Assembly (NCBI RefSeq): GCF_014646235.1
Contig: NZ_BMNB01000009.1
Coordinates: 124,001 to 188,000 of the forward strand
Reading direction: 5' to 3'
From: Micromonospora sonchi
Lineage (GTDB): Bacteria; Actinomycetota; Actinomycetes; Mycobacteriales; Micromonosporaceae
DNA: 64,000 bases
Part shown: positions 8,648-17,172 of the stretch, piece by piece
How positions within the stretch are numbered: the first letter of the stretch is position 1
Layout: every line of letters starts with the position of its first letter
Program-made: the position numbers and the translations under genes
Notes under the pieces: model-generated
Told to the model about the DNA's origin: nothing
The model's input: only the letters and a program-made list of their open reading frames with translations
The model's database searches: none

Positions 8648-9277
8648 TCAGAAGCCCAGCCTGGCGGCGCGGAGCCGCTCCGTCAGCTCTGGCTGACCGC
8701 TCAGTCGCACCTCGGCCACCCGTTGCCGACCGGACAGGAACAGCGCCAGCTCACCCGGAGTGCCCACCATGCGCAGCGACTCACCGCCCCGGCCGGCGCC
8801 GATCTCGCCCTGGCCGGGCGCCTGCACGAGCAGGCGGGCCGGGAAGCGGCGCAGCGCCAGCCGGGCCAGCATCGAGGCCCGTCGCCACAGCGCCCGGTCC
8901 AGCCCCGCGGGCAGCTCCCGGGGCCGCCATTCCGCCCGGGCCCGACGCACGTCCTCGTGATGGATGAAGAACTCCAGCGTGTTGGTCAGGTCGTCGACCA
9001 GCGGGTTGCTCACCGGGCTCCACAACGGAGGGTGCCGCAGCCGGTCGAGCAGTTGGGCCCAGTCGCCTGCCGCCACCTCGCGTCGGACCCGCTCAGCGTA
9101 ACCGCGCAGCGGCGCCAGCACGATGCCCGCCGCGGCGTCCGGCCGTCGTTCGCGTACCGCCAGGTGCGCGGCGAGGTCACGGGTGCGCCACCCCTCGTTG
9201 AGGGTCGGAGCCTCCGGGCCCAGCATCGACATCAGCGCAACGAGCGCCTCGCGCTCCGAACGGGCGTACCGCGGCAT
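8648..9277 (-). CDS. TIGR03085-like protein of the maleylpyruvate isomerase/DinB fold
   Basis: A 209-residue protein starting at ATG 9277. The sequence (RSEREALVALMSMLGPEAPTL... then WRTRDLAAHLAVRERRPDA, and NTLEFFIHHEDVRRA) resembles the actinobacterial TIGR03083/TIGR03085 group with a DinB-like four-helix bundle, some of which are mycothiol-dependent and bind a metal through His residues. The His in AAHLAVRE and the HHEDVRRA pair are candidate ligands. Divergent from the ABC exporter across 154 bp. The actual reaction is unknown. Confidence 0.8.
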   Translation of the reverse strand: MPRYARSEREALVALMSMLGPEAPTLNEGWRTRDLAAHLAVRERRPDAAAGIVLAPLRGYAERVRREVAAGDWAQLLDRLRHPPLWSPVSNPLVDDLTNTLEFFIHHEDVRRARAEWRPRELPAGLDRALWRRASMLARLALRRFPARLLVQAPGQGEIGAGRGGESLRMVGTPGELALFLSGRQRVAEVRLSGQPELTERLRAARLGF

Positions 9278-9431
9278 GGCACTGATCGTATGCCGGCGGA
9301 GGGCGGCGGGTGCGGGTCGCGGCCGGTCCGGTCGATCGGGGTGACGTCGGACATATCGCTGCGGGTCGGCGGGACCGGCGCGTAGCGGTAAGGATGAGGG
9401 AGGATGATGGCAGCTTACGGCGGGGGAGAAT

Positions 9432-11300
9432 GTGGCGAGCGGGACTAGTCGCGAGGTGCTCGGTCGCGGGCTGGCCGTGTTGGGGCGGGCCATCCGGGAG
9501 CAGCCGCGGATCTTCGCGGTCGCGGTGGCCGGCAGCGTGCTCTTCGGCCTGATGGTGGTGGCCAGCGCGTTCGTGGTCGGCCGGGTGGTCGGTGAGGTGG
9601 TCGTGCCGGCGGTCGCCAGCGGGTCGGTCGGCACGGGCGCGCTCGCCCTGGCGGCCGCGGCGTTGCTCGGCATCAGCGTGCTGCGGGTGGTCGGCATCTT
9701 CGGCCGGCGGCTCGGCGCGGGTTACATGCAGTACCGGCTCCAGGCCGACTACCGGCGCCGGGTCACCCGCCGCTATCTGGAGCTGCCGCTGTCCTGGCAC
9801 CATCGGCACGCCACCGGCACCCTGCTGTCCAACGCGAACTCCGACGTGGAAGCGGCCTGGCACCCGATCGCCCCGCTGCCCTTCGCGGTCGGCACGCTGG
9901 TGATGCTGGTCGGCGCCGTGGCCGCGCTGTTCGTCACCGACTGGGCGCTCGCCCTGGTCGGCCTGGCGGTGTTCCCGGCGTTGTTCGCGCTCAACGTGGC
10001 CTACTCCCGCCGGATGGCGCCCCGTCAGGCTCGCGCCCAGCGGCTCCGGGCCGAGGTCAGCGGCATCGCCCACGAGAGCTTCGACGGCGCGTTGGTGGTC
10101 AAGACGATGGGCCGGGAGGCCCAGGAGACCGGCCGGTTCGCCGACCGCGCCGGCGAGTTGCGGGACGCGCTGATCTCCGTCGGCCGGCTGCGTGGCATCT
10201 TCGACCCGATGCTGGAGACCCTGCCCAGCCTCGGCACCCTCGCGGTGCTGGTGGTCGGCGCGTACCGCCTGCGGCAGGGCGCGATCGACGTGACCGAACT
10301 GGTCAGCGTCGCCTTCCTGTTCACCGTGCTGGCCTTCCCGGTACGGGCGATCGGCTGGGTGCTGGCCGAGCTGCCGCGCAGCGTCGCCGGCTGGGACCGG
10401 CTCCGCCGGGTGCTCGACGCCACCGGCGAGATGCCGTACGGCGAGAGCCGCCTGGACGCTGCCTCGTCCGCGCCGGCCACCCTCACCTTCACCGACGTCG
10501 GCTTCGCCTACGAGCCGGCCGAGGCGCACCTGCCCGGCGCGCAGGTGCTCGGCGAGGTCTCCTTCACCGTCCCGGCCGGCCGGACGGTCGCCCTGGTCGG
10601 GCCGACCGGGGCCGGCAAGTCGACCGTCGCGGCGCTGGCCGTCCGGCTGATGGACCCGCGCTCCGGCGCGGTCCGCATCGACGGCGTGGACGTGCGGGAG
10701 TTGGCCGTGGACTCGCTGGCCGGCACCGCCGCGCTGGTGGCCCAGGTGCCGTTCATCTTCGACGACACCGTCCGGGCCAACGTCTCACTCGACCGGCCGG
10801 GCGTCGACGACGAGGCCGTGTGGGCCGCGTTGCGGCTGGCCGAGGCCGACGCTTTCATCGCCGCCCTGCCCGACGGACTGGACACCATGGTCGGCGAGCG
10901 GGGCGCCTCGCTCTCCGGCGGCCAGCGGCAACGGCTCACCCTGGCCCGGGCGTTGGCCGGGCGTCCCCGGCTGCTGGTGCTCGACGACGCCACCAGCGCG
11001 GTCGACCCCCGGGTGGAGGCCGCCATCCTGGCCGGGCTGCGCTCCGCCGAGGCCGGCGGGCCCGGCGCGTCGATCCTGGTGGTGGCCTACCGCCGGGCCA
11101 CCATCGCGCTCGCCGACGAGGTCGTCTACCTGGAGCAGGGCCGGGTGGTGGCGCGGGGCACCCATGCCACCCTGCTGGCCACAGTGCCCGGCTACACCGA
11201 CCTGGTCACCGCCTACGAGCAGGCCGAGGTCGACCATGACCGGCAGCGGACGTACGACGAGGTCACGCCGTTGACCTCCGGTCTGGAGGTGGACCGGTGA
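9432..11300 (+). CDS. ABC exporter half-transporter, degenerate-ATPase subunit
   Basis: A 622-residue protein with six transmembrane helices (about residues 25-310) fused to an ATPase domain. Walker A GPTGAGKS is near residue 390 and the signature LSGGQRQ near 493. Walker B reads LLVLDDATS, with Asp where the catalytic Glu normally sits, and the switch His is replaced by Tyr in VVAYRR (about 551). These losses mark it as the non-catalytic side of a heterodimeric exporter such as TM287/288 or BmrCD. GTG 9432 has GGGGGAG upstream. Its partner begins 175 bp after its stop, separated only by a triplicated 59-60 bp repeat. The exported substrate is unknown. Confidence 0.9.
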   Translation: MASGTSREVLGRGLAVLGRAIREQPRIFAVAVAGSVLFGLMVVASAFVVGRVVGEVVVPAVASGSVGTGALALAAAALLGISVLRVVGIFGRRLGAGYMQYRLQADYRRRVTRRYLELPLSWHHRHATGTLLSNANSDVEAAWHPIAPLPFAVGTLVMLVGAVAALFVTDWALALVGLAVFPALFALNVAYSRRMAPRQARAQRLRAEVSGIAHESFDGALVVKTMGREAQETGRFADRAGELRDALISVGRLRGIFDPMLETLPSLGTLAVLVVGAYRLRQGAIDVTELVSVAFLFTVLAFPVRAIGWVLAELPRSVAGWDRLRRVLDATGEMPYGESRLDAASSAPATLTFTDVGFAYEPAEAHLPGAQVLGEVSFTVPAGRTVALVGPTGAGKSTVAALAVRLMDPRSGAVRIDGVDVRELAVDSLAGTAALVAQVPFIFDDTVRANVSLDRPGVDDEAVWAALRLAEADAFIAALPDGLDTMVGERGASLSGGQRQRLTLARALAGRPRLLVLDDATSAVDPRVEAAILAGLRSAEAGGPGASILVVAYRRATIALADEVVYLEQGRVVARGTHATLLATVPGYTDLVTAYEQAEVDHDRQRTYDEVTPLTSGLEVDR

Positions 11301-11474
11301 GCGCGAGGAACGCAGCGCAGCGGAGTCCCGCAGTCGGGAACGAAAGGCGGGCCCCGGTGAGCGCGAGGAACGCAGCGCAGCGGAGTCCCGCAGTCGGGAA
11401 CGAAAGGCGGGCCCGGTGAGCGCGAGGAACGCAGCGCAGCGGAGTCCCGCAGTCGCGAACGAAAGGCGGGCCCC
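11297..11474 (+). repeat. Family C start-linked repeat, three tandem copies
   Basis: Three near-identical units at 11297-11356 (60 bp), 11357-11415 (59 bp) and 11416-11474 (59 bp), each beginning GTGAGCGCGAGGAACGCAGC and ending in GGCGGGCCC-like bases. The first GTGA is the stop of the upstream ABC gene; the sequence after the third copy begins GTGAGCGCG and is the start of the downstream ABC gene. Single or degenerate copies occur at 18723-18781 and 17123-17172. Confidence 0.9.
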
Positions 11475-13265
11475 GTGAGCGCGGTCGCGGACGAGACGAA
11501 ACCGGGCCCGGAGCGGGCCGGGTCGACCTGGATGACGTTGCGCCGGGGGCTGGCGCTCTCCCCGGAGCTGCGGATCGGGCTGGCTGGCACGCTCGGCCTG
11601 GCGCTGGTCTACATGGTCGGCCGGGTGGCCGTGCCGGTGGCGGTGCAGCAGGGCATCGACCGTGGCATCGCCGGCGGGCTCGATTTCGACGCGCTGTTCA
11701 TCGTCGTGGCGATCACCGCCGGCGTGCTGGTGGTGACCACCGCCTGCGGCTACCTGATGATGCGCCGGCTGTTCACGGTCAGCGAGACCGCGCTGGCCGG
11801 GGTGCGGATCCGCGCCTTCCGGCACGTGCACGACCTGTCCATGCTGCACCAGCAGTCCGAGCGGCGCGGCTCGTTGGTCTCCCGGGTCACCAGCGACGTC
11901 GACCAGATCACCCAGTTCCTCCAGTGGGGCGGGGTGATCCTGCTGGTCAACCTCGGGCAGTTGGTGGTCACCACCGCGGTGATGCTGGCGTACTCCTGGC
12001 AGCTGACGCTGGTGGTCTACGCCGCCTTCGGGCCGGCGGTGCTCGTGATCCGGCTGCTCCAGCGCCGGCTCGCCGCCGCGTACGGGGTGGTTCGGCAGCG
12101 CACCGGCGCGTTGCTGGCGGCGGTCGGGGAGAGCGTGGTCGGCGCGCCGGTGATCCGGGCGTACGCCGTCGCCGGCCGCACCGCCCGGCGACTCGACAAG
12201 GCGATCGACAGCCAGCAGCGGGCCCAGCAGAAGGCGATCCGGATCAGCATCATGGGCAGTTCCGTCGGCGAACTGGCCGCCGGGTTGGCGCTGGCCGGTG
12301 TGGTGGTGCTGGGGGTGTTCCTCGGCGCCGACCGGACGCTGACCGTCGGCGAGGTCACCGCGTTCCTGTTCCTGGTGACGCTCTTCATCCAGCCGGTGCA
12401 GATCGCCACCGAGGTGCTGAACGAGGCGCAGAACGCCATCGCCGGCTGGCGGCGGGTGCTGGACGTGCTGGACGTGGCCCCGGACGTGGCCGACCCGGGT
12501 GAGCGGGGGCGCGAGCTGCCGGCCGGTCCGCTCGACATCCGCTTCGCCGATGTGAGCTTCGCCTACCCGGGCGGCCCGAGGGTGCTGCACGACGTCAGCC
12601 TGGAGATCCCGGCGAAGAGCCGGGTAGCGGTGGTCGGTGAGACCGGCAGCGGCAAGACCACCTTCGCCAAGCTGCTCACCCGGCTGATGGATCCGGCGGC
12701 CGGCGCGGTGCTGCTCTCCGGGGTGCCGCTGACCGAGGTCCGCTTCGACTCGTTGCGTTCCCGGGTGGTGATGGTGCCGCAGGACGGTTTCCTGTTCGAC
12801 GCCAGCGTCGCCGACAACGTCCGCTTCGCCCGTCCGGAGCTGACCGACGAACAACTCGCCGCCGCCTTCACCGAGTTGGGGCTGGCCGACTGGCTGGACG
12901 GGTTGCCGGACGGGCTGGCCACCGGGGTGGGGGAACGTGGCGAGGCGCTGAGCGTGGGGGAGCGGCAACTGGTCGCGTTGGCCCGGGCGTACGTGGCCGA
13001 CCCGGACCTGCTGGTGCTGGACGAGGCGACCAGCGCTGTCGATCCCGCCACCGAGGTGCGGCTGCAACGGACCCTGGACGCGGTGACCCGGGGGCGGACC
13101 ACCCTCGCCATCGCGCACCGGCTCAGCACCGCGCAGAGCGCCGACGAGGTGATCGTGGTGGACCGGGGCCGGATCGTGCAGCGCGGCCGGCACGACGAGC
13201 TGATCCGCGATGCGGACTCCGTCTACGCCCTCCTCTACGCCTCCTGGCTCGAACAAACCCGCTGA
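11475..13265 (+). CDS. ABC exporter half-transporter, catalytic subunit
   Basis: A 596-residue half-transporter with six membrane helices and an ATPase domain. Walker A GETGSGKTT is near residue 387, Walker B LLVLDEATS keeps the catalytic Glu, and the switch His is present in LAIAHRLST (about 547). The signature is LSVGERQ instead of LSGGQ, which is the deviation expected opposite the degenerate Walker B of the partner gene 9432-11300. Together they should form one active and one inactive ATP site. GTG 11475 is the fourth GTGAGC in a row; the earlier three are out of frame or lie in the repeat. A family A repeat follows its stop. Confidence 0.9.
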   Translation: MSAVADETKPGPERAGSTWMTLRRGLALSPELRIGLAGTLGLALVYMVGRVAVPVAVQQGIDRGIAGGLDFDALFIVVAITAGVLVVTTACGYLMMRRLFTVSETALAGVRIRAFRHVHDLSMLHQQSERRGSLVSRVTSDVDQITQFLQWGGVILLVNLGQLVVTTAVMLAYSWQLTLVVYAAFGPAVLVIRLLQRRLAAAYGVVRQRTGALLAAVGESVVGAPVIRAYAVAGRTARRLDKAIDSQQRAQQKAIRISIMGSSVGELAAGLALAGVVVLGVFLGADRTLTVGEVTAFLFLVTLFIQPVQIATEVLNEAQNAIAGWRRVLDVLDVAPDVADPGERGRELPAGPLDIRFADVSFAYPGGPRVLHDVSLEIPAKSRVAVVGETGSGKTTFAKLLTRLMDPAAGAVLLSGVPLTEVRFDSLRSRVVMVPQDGFLFDASVADNVRFARPELTDEQLAAAFTELGLADWLDGLPDGLATGVGERGEALSVGERQLVALARAYVADPDLLVLDEATSAVDPATEVRLQRTLDAVTRGRTTLAIAHRLSTAQSADEVIVVDRGRIVQRGRHDELIRDADSVYALLYASWLEQTR

Positions 13266-13273
13266 CCGTGAAA

Positions 13274-13326
13274 GGAAGGGCCCCTTCTTAACGCCTGGCG
13301 TAGTGAAAGGGCCCCCTTTTAACACT
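13274..13326 (+). repeat. Family A GGGCCCC dimer repeat, copy 2
   Basis: Units at 13274-13295 and 13305-13326 with a 9-nt spacer, matching copy 1 in order and spacing. It lies 8 bp after the ABC exporter stop, and its TTAA supplies the TAA stop (13319-13321, minus strand) of the convergent TetR gene, so the repeat overlaps that gene's last codons. Confidence 0.85.
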
Positions 13327-13954
13327 TCGGCGACGTCTGATCGGGAGGGCCGGCGGGCTGGTCGGGCAGCGGAGCGGTGAGGTAGCGCTGGATCGTGGGG
13401 GCGATCGTGGTGACCAGGGCCTCCGGGGCGGCGGTGGCGATCGGCTCCAGGCGGACGACGTACCGCATCATCGCCAGGCCGATCAGCTGGCTGGCCACCA
13501 GGGATCCGCGCAGCGGCAGCTCCGCCGGATCGACGTCGAGGCGGTCGAGGACCCGGCGCAGCACCTGGGTGACCACGAACTCGCGCAGCAGCCGGGCGGT
13601 CCACTCGTTGCTGAACGCGGAGCGCAGCAGGGCCACCCCGGCGGTGCCGGCCGGTGAGTCCCAGACCGCGAGGAACATTCGCACCAGCCGCTCACCGATG
13701 CCCTCCGGGTCGCCGGTGAGCACCGTCGGCAGCAGTTCCCGGGGGTCGATCGGCGCCTGCATGGCGGCCAGGAAGAGCTGGTCCTTGCTGCCGAAGTAGT
13801 GGTGCACCAGTGCCGGGTCCACCCCGGCGGAGGCGGCGATGGCCCGGATGGTGCCGGCGTCGAAGCCCCGCTCCGCGAAGATGCTCCGGGCCGCATCGAG
13901 GATCGCCTCCCGGGTACCAGGATTTCCGGGTCGCCGTCCGGTCCGCCGTGCCAA
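13319..13954 (-). CDS. TetR-family transcriptional regulator
   Basis: A 211-residue regulator. The N-terminal helix-turn-helix (about residues 15-60) reads REAILDAARSIFAERGFDAG then VDPALVHHYFGSKDQLF, the standard TetR pattern; the C-terminal half is a helical ligand domain. The start is TTG 13954, supported by AGGAGGG a few nt upstream on the minus strand. It lies 119 bp after the ABC-2 permease gene on the same strand and probably represses the efflux genes, perhaps through the inverted repeat at 15590-15625. Its stop codon lies inside a family A repeat. Confidence 0.9.
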   Translation of the reverse strand: MARRTGRRPGNPGTREAILDAARSIFAERGFDAGTIRAIAASAGVDPALVHHYFGSKDQLFLAAMQAPIDPRELLPTVLTGDPEGIGERLVRMFLAVWDSPAGTAGVALLRSAFSNEWTARLLREFVVTQVLRRVLDRLDVDPAELPLRGSLVASQLIGLAMMRYVVRLEPIATAAPEALVTTIAPTIQRYLTAPLPDQPAGPPDQTSPKC

Positions 13955-14073
13955 TCGCCCTCCTCAGTCTCGCCCGTCGCTGTCCGGGCCCCGGGGCCGG
14001 CATCCCCGGCAGGCCCCGCGGCAACCCGGGCCTGGACCGCCGGCCCCGCCGGCAACCCGGGCCGGGCCGGTGG

Positions 14074-14829
14074 TCAGCCGCTGCGCCGGCGCAGGGTGGC
14101 CGCGGCGAGGACCAGTGCCAGCACCGTCGCGCCGGCGACGATGGCCACGTCGCGCCACATCGTCCCGGTCGGTTCGGCACGCGCGCCGACCTCCTGCAGC
14201 GCCTCGACGGCGTACGTCAGGGGCAGCGCGTCGCTGATCGCCTGCAACCAGCCGGCCATCTGGTCGCGCGGCACGAAGAGCCCGCAGAGCAGCAGCTGCG
14301 GCGCGACCACGACCGGCATGAACTGTACGGCCTGGAACTCGGTGCGGGCGAAGGCGCTGCAGAGCAGCCCGAGCGCGACGGCGAGCACGGCGTTCAACGC
14401 CGCGATCATGATCACCAGGCCGCTGCTGCCCGCGGTGTGCAGACCGAACACCCAGTACGCCACGGCCGCGGCGATCGCGGCCTGCAGGGCGCCGGCCAGA
14501 CCGAAGGCGATGCCGTAGCCGAAGAGCAGGTCGGTCTTGGCCAGCGGGGTGGTGAGCAGCCGTTCCAGCGTGCCGGTGGTCCGCTCGCGGAGCATGGCGA
14601 TGCTGGTCACCAGGAACATGACGATGAACGGGAAGAAGCCGAGCATCACCAGCGCGATCCGGTCGAAGGCGGACGGCTGGCCGGGCACAGCGGGCTGGTC
14701 GACGTACATGTAGTAGACCAGGGTGAGCAGCACGGTGGGCACGGCCACCAGCAGGGCGATCGTCCGTCGATCGTGCCGGAGCTGGCGCAGGATCCGAGCG
14801 ACCGTGACGGCGAGAATACGCGGGTTCAT
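14074..14829 (-). CDS. ABC-2 type permease (drug efflux)
   Basis: A 251-residue membrane protein with about six hydrophobic segments, including LALVMLGFFPFIVMFLV-like and LNAVLAVALGLLCSAF segments, and the ABC-2 hallmark RERTTGTLERLLTTPL in the first cytoplasmic region. ATG 14829 overlaps the ATPase stop by one base; ATG 14832 is a possible alternative, but GGGGAGG is better spaced for 14829. It forms the membrane channel for the ATPase encoded just upstream. Substrate unknown; drug or lipid export is typical of this family. Confidence 0.9.
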   Translation of the reverse strand: MNPRILAVTVARILRQLRHDRRTIALLVAVPTVLLTLVYYMYVDQPAVPGQPSAFDRIALVMLGFFPFIVMFLVTSIAMLRERTTGTLERLLTTPLAKTDLLFGYGIAFGLAGALQAAIAAAVAYWVFGLHTAGSSGLVIMIAALNAVLAVALGLLCSAFARTEFQAVQFMPVVVAPQLLLCGLFVPRDQMAGWLQAISDALPLTYAVEALQEVGARAEPTGTMWRDVAIVAGATVLALVLAAATLRRRSG

Positions 14830-15575
14830 CATGCCTCCCCGGCTGCGGAGCCGGCCGGACCGCCGGCCTCGCCCGCTCTGATCAGCCGTAGGAACGCTTC
14901 GTCGAGATCGTCGACTCCGGCGGCGGCGCGAACCGCGGCCGGGGTGTCGTCGGCGATCAGCCGGCCTTCGCGGATGAGCAGCAGCCGGTCGCAGCGGGCC
15001 GCCTCGTCCATCACGTGACTCGACACCAGCAGGGCCGTGCCGGCTGCGGCCAGCTCGTGGAACCGGGCCCAGAGGTCGGCCCGCAGGACCGGGTCCTGGC
15101 CGACGGTGGGCTCGTCGAGCACGACCAGCTCCGGTTCGCCGACCAGGGCGCAGGCCAGCGACGCGCGGCTGCGCTGCCCGCCGGAGAGCGTGCCGACCAA
15201 CTGCCCGGCAGCCGACGCCAGCCCGACGTCGGTCATCGCCCGGTCCGCCTCGGCCCGGCCACGGCCGTGCAGCGCGGCGAAGTAGCGCACGTTCTCCCGA
15301 ACGGTCAGGTCGGCGTAGACGCTCGGCGCCTGGGTCAGGTAGCCCACCCGGTGCCGCAGCTGAGCCGAGCCGGCCGGTGCACCCAGCACGGTGACCGTGC
15401 CGGCGGTGATCACCTGGACCCCGACGATCGCCCGCATCAGCGTCGTCTTGCCGCTTCCGCTGGGCCCCAGCAGCCCGGTCACCGAGCCGCGCGGCACCGT
15501 GGCGTCGATCCCGTCCAGCACCCGCCGGCCGCCCCGGTCCACCACCAGGCCGCGGACGGCGATGGCGTCTTCCAT
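14829..15575 (-). CDS. ABC transporter ATP-binding protein (ABC-2 efflux)
   Basis: A 248-residue ATPase with Walker A GPSGSGKTT, signature LSGGQRSR, Walker B LVVLDEPTVGQDP and switch His in VSSHVMDEA. The residue after Walker B and the short length fit the DrrA/CcmA-like class that pairs with ABC-2 permeases. ATG 15575 is chosen because GGAGG lies 7 nt upstream; a frame to 15596 adds only seven residues. First gene of an operon ATPase-permease-TetR. A 10-bp inverted repeat sits directly upstream. Confidence 0.93.
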   Translation of the reverse strand: MEDAIAVRGLVVDRGGRRVLDGIDATVPRGSVTGLLGPSGSGKTTLMRAIVGVQVITAGTVTVLGAPAGSAQLRHRVGYLTQAPSVYADLTVRENVRYFAALHGRGRAEADRAMTDVGLASAAGQLVGTLSGGQRSRASLACALVGEPELVVLDEPTVGQDPVLRADLWARFHELAAAGTALLVSSHVMDEAARCDRLLLIREGRLIADDTPAAVRAAAGVDDLDEAFLRLIRAGEAGGPAGSAAGEA

Positions 15576-15589
15576 CGCCCACCTCCAAG

Positions 15590-15625
15590 ATTTCATCTAC
15601 CGTTGAGATCGACACTAGATGAAAT
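15590..15625. promoter_or_regulatory. Perfect inverted repeat upstream of the ABC-2 operon
   Basis: ATTTCATCTA (15590-15599) is repeated in inverted form as TAGATGAAAT (15616-15625) with a 16-nt spacer, 15 bp before the ATPase start. It is AT-rich within very GC-rich DNA. A candidate operator for the TetR protein encoded at the end of this operon; two separate half-sites bound by dimers are also possible. Confidence 0.55.
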
Positions 15626-15827
15626 CCTGCGCTGAACGGAAGGGGGAGCTGGCCCGGCAGGGCGACGGCCGGTGACGGTCCGACAACGGCCCGGAGGGCC
15701 CGCCGACGGCTCCGGAAAATCGTCACGGAGGGTCATATCCGTATACCACGGCCACTGGCCTCCGAACCGGACACCAGGTCCGTCACCGGTCATTGCGCCC
15801 TGATCGGACGTACGGCACGATGGCGCG

Positions 15828-17126
15828 GTGGATCACGCTCGGTCACCAGAAAGCGGGTTTCTCGACGACTGGGCCGCGCGACTGCGGGCGATCTCCGACC
15901 GGCCCGTTGTGGGCATCCTGCTGCGCGGTAGCCATGCCCGCCGGGCCGCCACCGCACACAGCGACGTCGACGTCGACGTCCTGGTCGGCGGGGCACCGTA
16001 CGCGGCCCGCCGGGCGTACCTCGCGGAGCACTCCGGCCGGCTGACCCACGTCTCGGTGGCCGCCCGGGACGTCCGCTCCTGGGTGACCCGGCTGGGCGAA
16101 CCGGCCGACTGGGCGTTCGGCCTGCCCGTGGCGGCTCCCGCCCGACTGCTCTGGGCGGACCCGTGCTGGCGCGACCGGATCGACCTGCCGGTGCTCTGTC
16201 AGCCGGCGGACGAGCCACGGCTGGAGGAGCTGATCGCCACCCTCGGCAAGGTGGCGTCGGCCCGCGACGCCGACGACTCGCTCGGTGCCCGACTGGCCGC
16301 CGCCGACCTGGCCCGGCTCTGCCCGTCGGTACTGCGGCTGGCGAACCCCGGCGTCCGGGTGGTGTCCCGCCGGTCGGCGTTCGCGGCCGCGCTCGACCTG
16401 CCGGTCGCGCCGGCCGGCTACCGCGAGGACATGTTGCGCTGCCTCGGGATCCGGCCCGGCTCGATCGGCGAGTTGTGGGCGGCGGCGGCCCGGCTGGTGG
16501 CCGGCACCATCCCGCTGATCCGCCCGTACGCCGCCGAGGTGGCCGAGGCGGCCGGCCCGGATCTCGCCGACGCCCTGCTCGACGGCCGACTGGACCGCTA
16601 CCTCACGCAGTTGGCCCGGCCGGTCGGCGCGCCGCTGTCCGCCAGCCGGGAGCCCGCTGGGGTGCCCGCCCCGCGTACGGGACAATGGCTCACTGTGTCC
16701 GCACCTGACGCGCCGGTGACCGGCGCCCACCTCGAAGCGCCGGAACCGCCCGGCGGCGGTGACCGGCCGTCCCGGCTCGATCCGGCGATCGCCGCCCGGC
16801 TGCGGCGTACCCCCGATGGCCTGGTGGCCGCCGTGGTCCGTCAGCACGACAGCGGCGAGGTGCTGATGGTGGCCTGGATGGACGACGAGGCCCTGCACCG
16901 CACCCTGACCACCGGCCGGGCCACCTACTGGTCGCGCAGCCGGCGCGAGTACTGGGTCAAGGGCGCCACCTCCGGTCACCACCAGTACGTCCGCTCGGTG
17001 GCGCTCGACTGCGACGGCGACGCCGTGCTGGTCAGCGTCGACCAGGTGGGTGCGGCCTGCCACACCGGGCACCGCAGCTGCTTCTTCACCCAACTTCCGG
17101 TGGCCTCAGGGGAGGTGACGTCGTGA
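15828..17126 (+). CDS. Nucleotidyltransferase-like protein in frame with HisI
   Basis: One uninterrupted 432-codon frame. Residues 1-270 resemble a small nucleotidyltransferase: [25 protein letters not shown] has the GS...DxD pattern of the polymerase-beta fold, though no substrate can be assigned. Residues about 300-432 are phosphoribosyl-AMP cyclohydrolase (HisI). No stop codon separates the two parts. Either this is a true fusion, or the first gene has lost its own stop (a +1 shift would end at TGA 16706-16708), or HisI starts independently at GTG 16695. It heads the hisI-trpE-trpC-trpB-trpA stretch. GTG 15828 is the likely start; no clear ribosome binding site is seen. Confidence 0.6.
   Translation: MDHARSPESGFLDDWAARLRAISDRPVVGILLRGSHARRAATAHSDVDVDVLVGGAPYAARRAYLAEHSGRLTHVSVAARDVRSWVTRLGEPADWAFGLPVAAPARLLWADPCWRDRIDLPVLCQPADEPRLEELIATLGKVASARDADDSLGARLAAADLARLCPSVLRLANPGVRVVSRRSAFAAALDLPVAPAGYREDMLRCLGIRPGSIGELWAAAARLVAGTIPLIRPYAAEVAEAAGPDLADALLDGRLDRYLTQLARPVGAPLSASREPAGVPAPRTGQWLTVSAPDAPVTGAHLEAPEPPGGGDRPSRLDPAIAARLRRTPDGLVAAVVRQHDSGEVLMVAWMDDEALHRTLTTGRATYWSRSRREYWVKGATSGHHQYVRSVALDCDGDAVLVSVDQVGAACHTGHRSCFFTQLPVASGEVTS
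16695..17126 (+). CDS. hisI: Phosphoribosyl-AMP cyclohydrolase HisI (internal start model)
   Basis: Hydrolyses the pyrimidine-like ring of PR-AMP in histidine synthesis, a zinc enzyme of the cytoplasm. The 143-residue part from GTG 16695 has normal HisI length. It contains [24 protein letters not shown], the Asp-rich DCDGDAVLV and the zinc cysteines in [12 protein letters not shown] -10-like GACAAT (16681-16686) lies 8 nt before the GTG, which would fit a leaderless transcript. This model overlaps the longer 15828-17126 frame; the two should be read as alternatives for the same HisI sequence. Confidence 0.75.
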   Translation: MSAPDAPVTGAHLEAPEPPGGGDRPSRLDPAIAARLRRTPDGLVAAVVRQHDSGEVLMVAWMDDEALHRTLTTGRATYWSRSRREYWVKGATSGHHQYVRSVALDCDGDAVLVSVDQVGAACHTGHRSCFFTQLPVASGEVTS

Positions 17127-17172
17127 GCGGGCGAACCGTGCGCGGCGGCAGGGAGCGCAGCGGAGTGTCGGC
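17123..17172 (+). repeat. Family C start-linked repeat, degenerate copy
   Basis: A 50-bp spacer that begins with GTGAGC (containing the hisI stop TGA 17124-17126), contains the family words GAGCGCAGCGGAGT, and ends exactly before the GTGAGC start of trpE. Shorter and more diverged than the copies at 11297 and 18723, but the stop-to-start layout is the same. Confidence 0.55.

Noticed and set aside
11297..11474. N-terminal extension of the second ABC gene through the triplicate repeat
   Set aside because: Two units are 59 bp, so the earlier GTG codons are not all in frame with 11475, and the encoded peptide would be repeat sequence only.
10785..13604. A 939-codon open frame on the minus strand
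   Set aside because: Antisense to both ABC exporter genes, with His/Gln/Gly-rich composition typical of high-GC shadow frames and no domain pattern.
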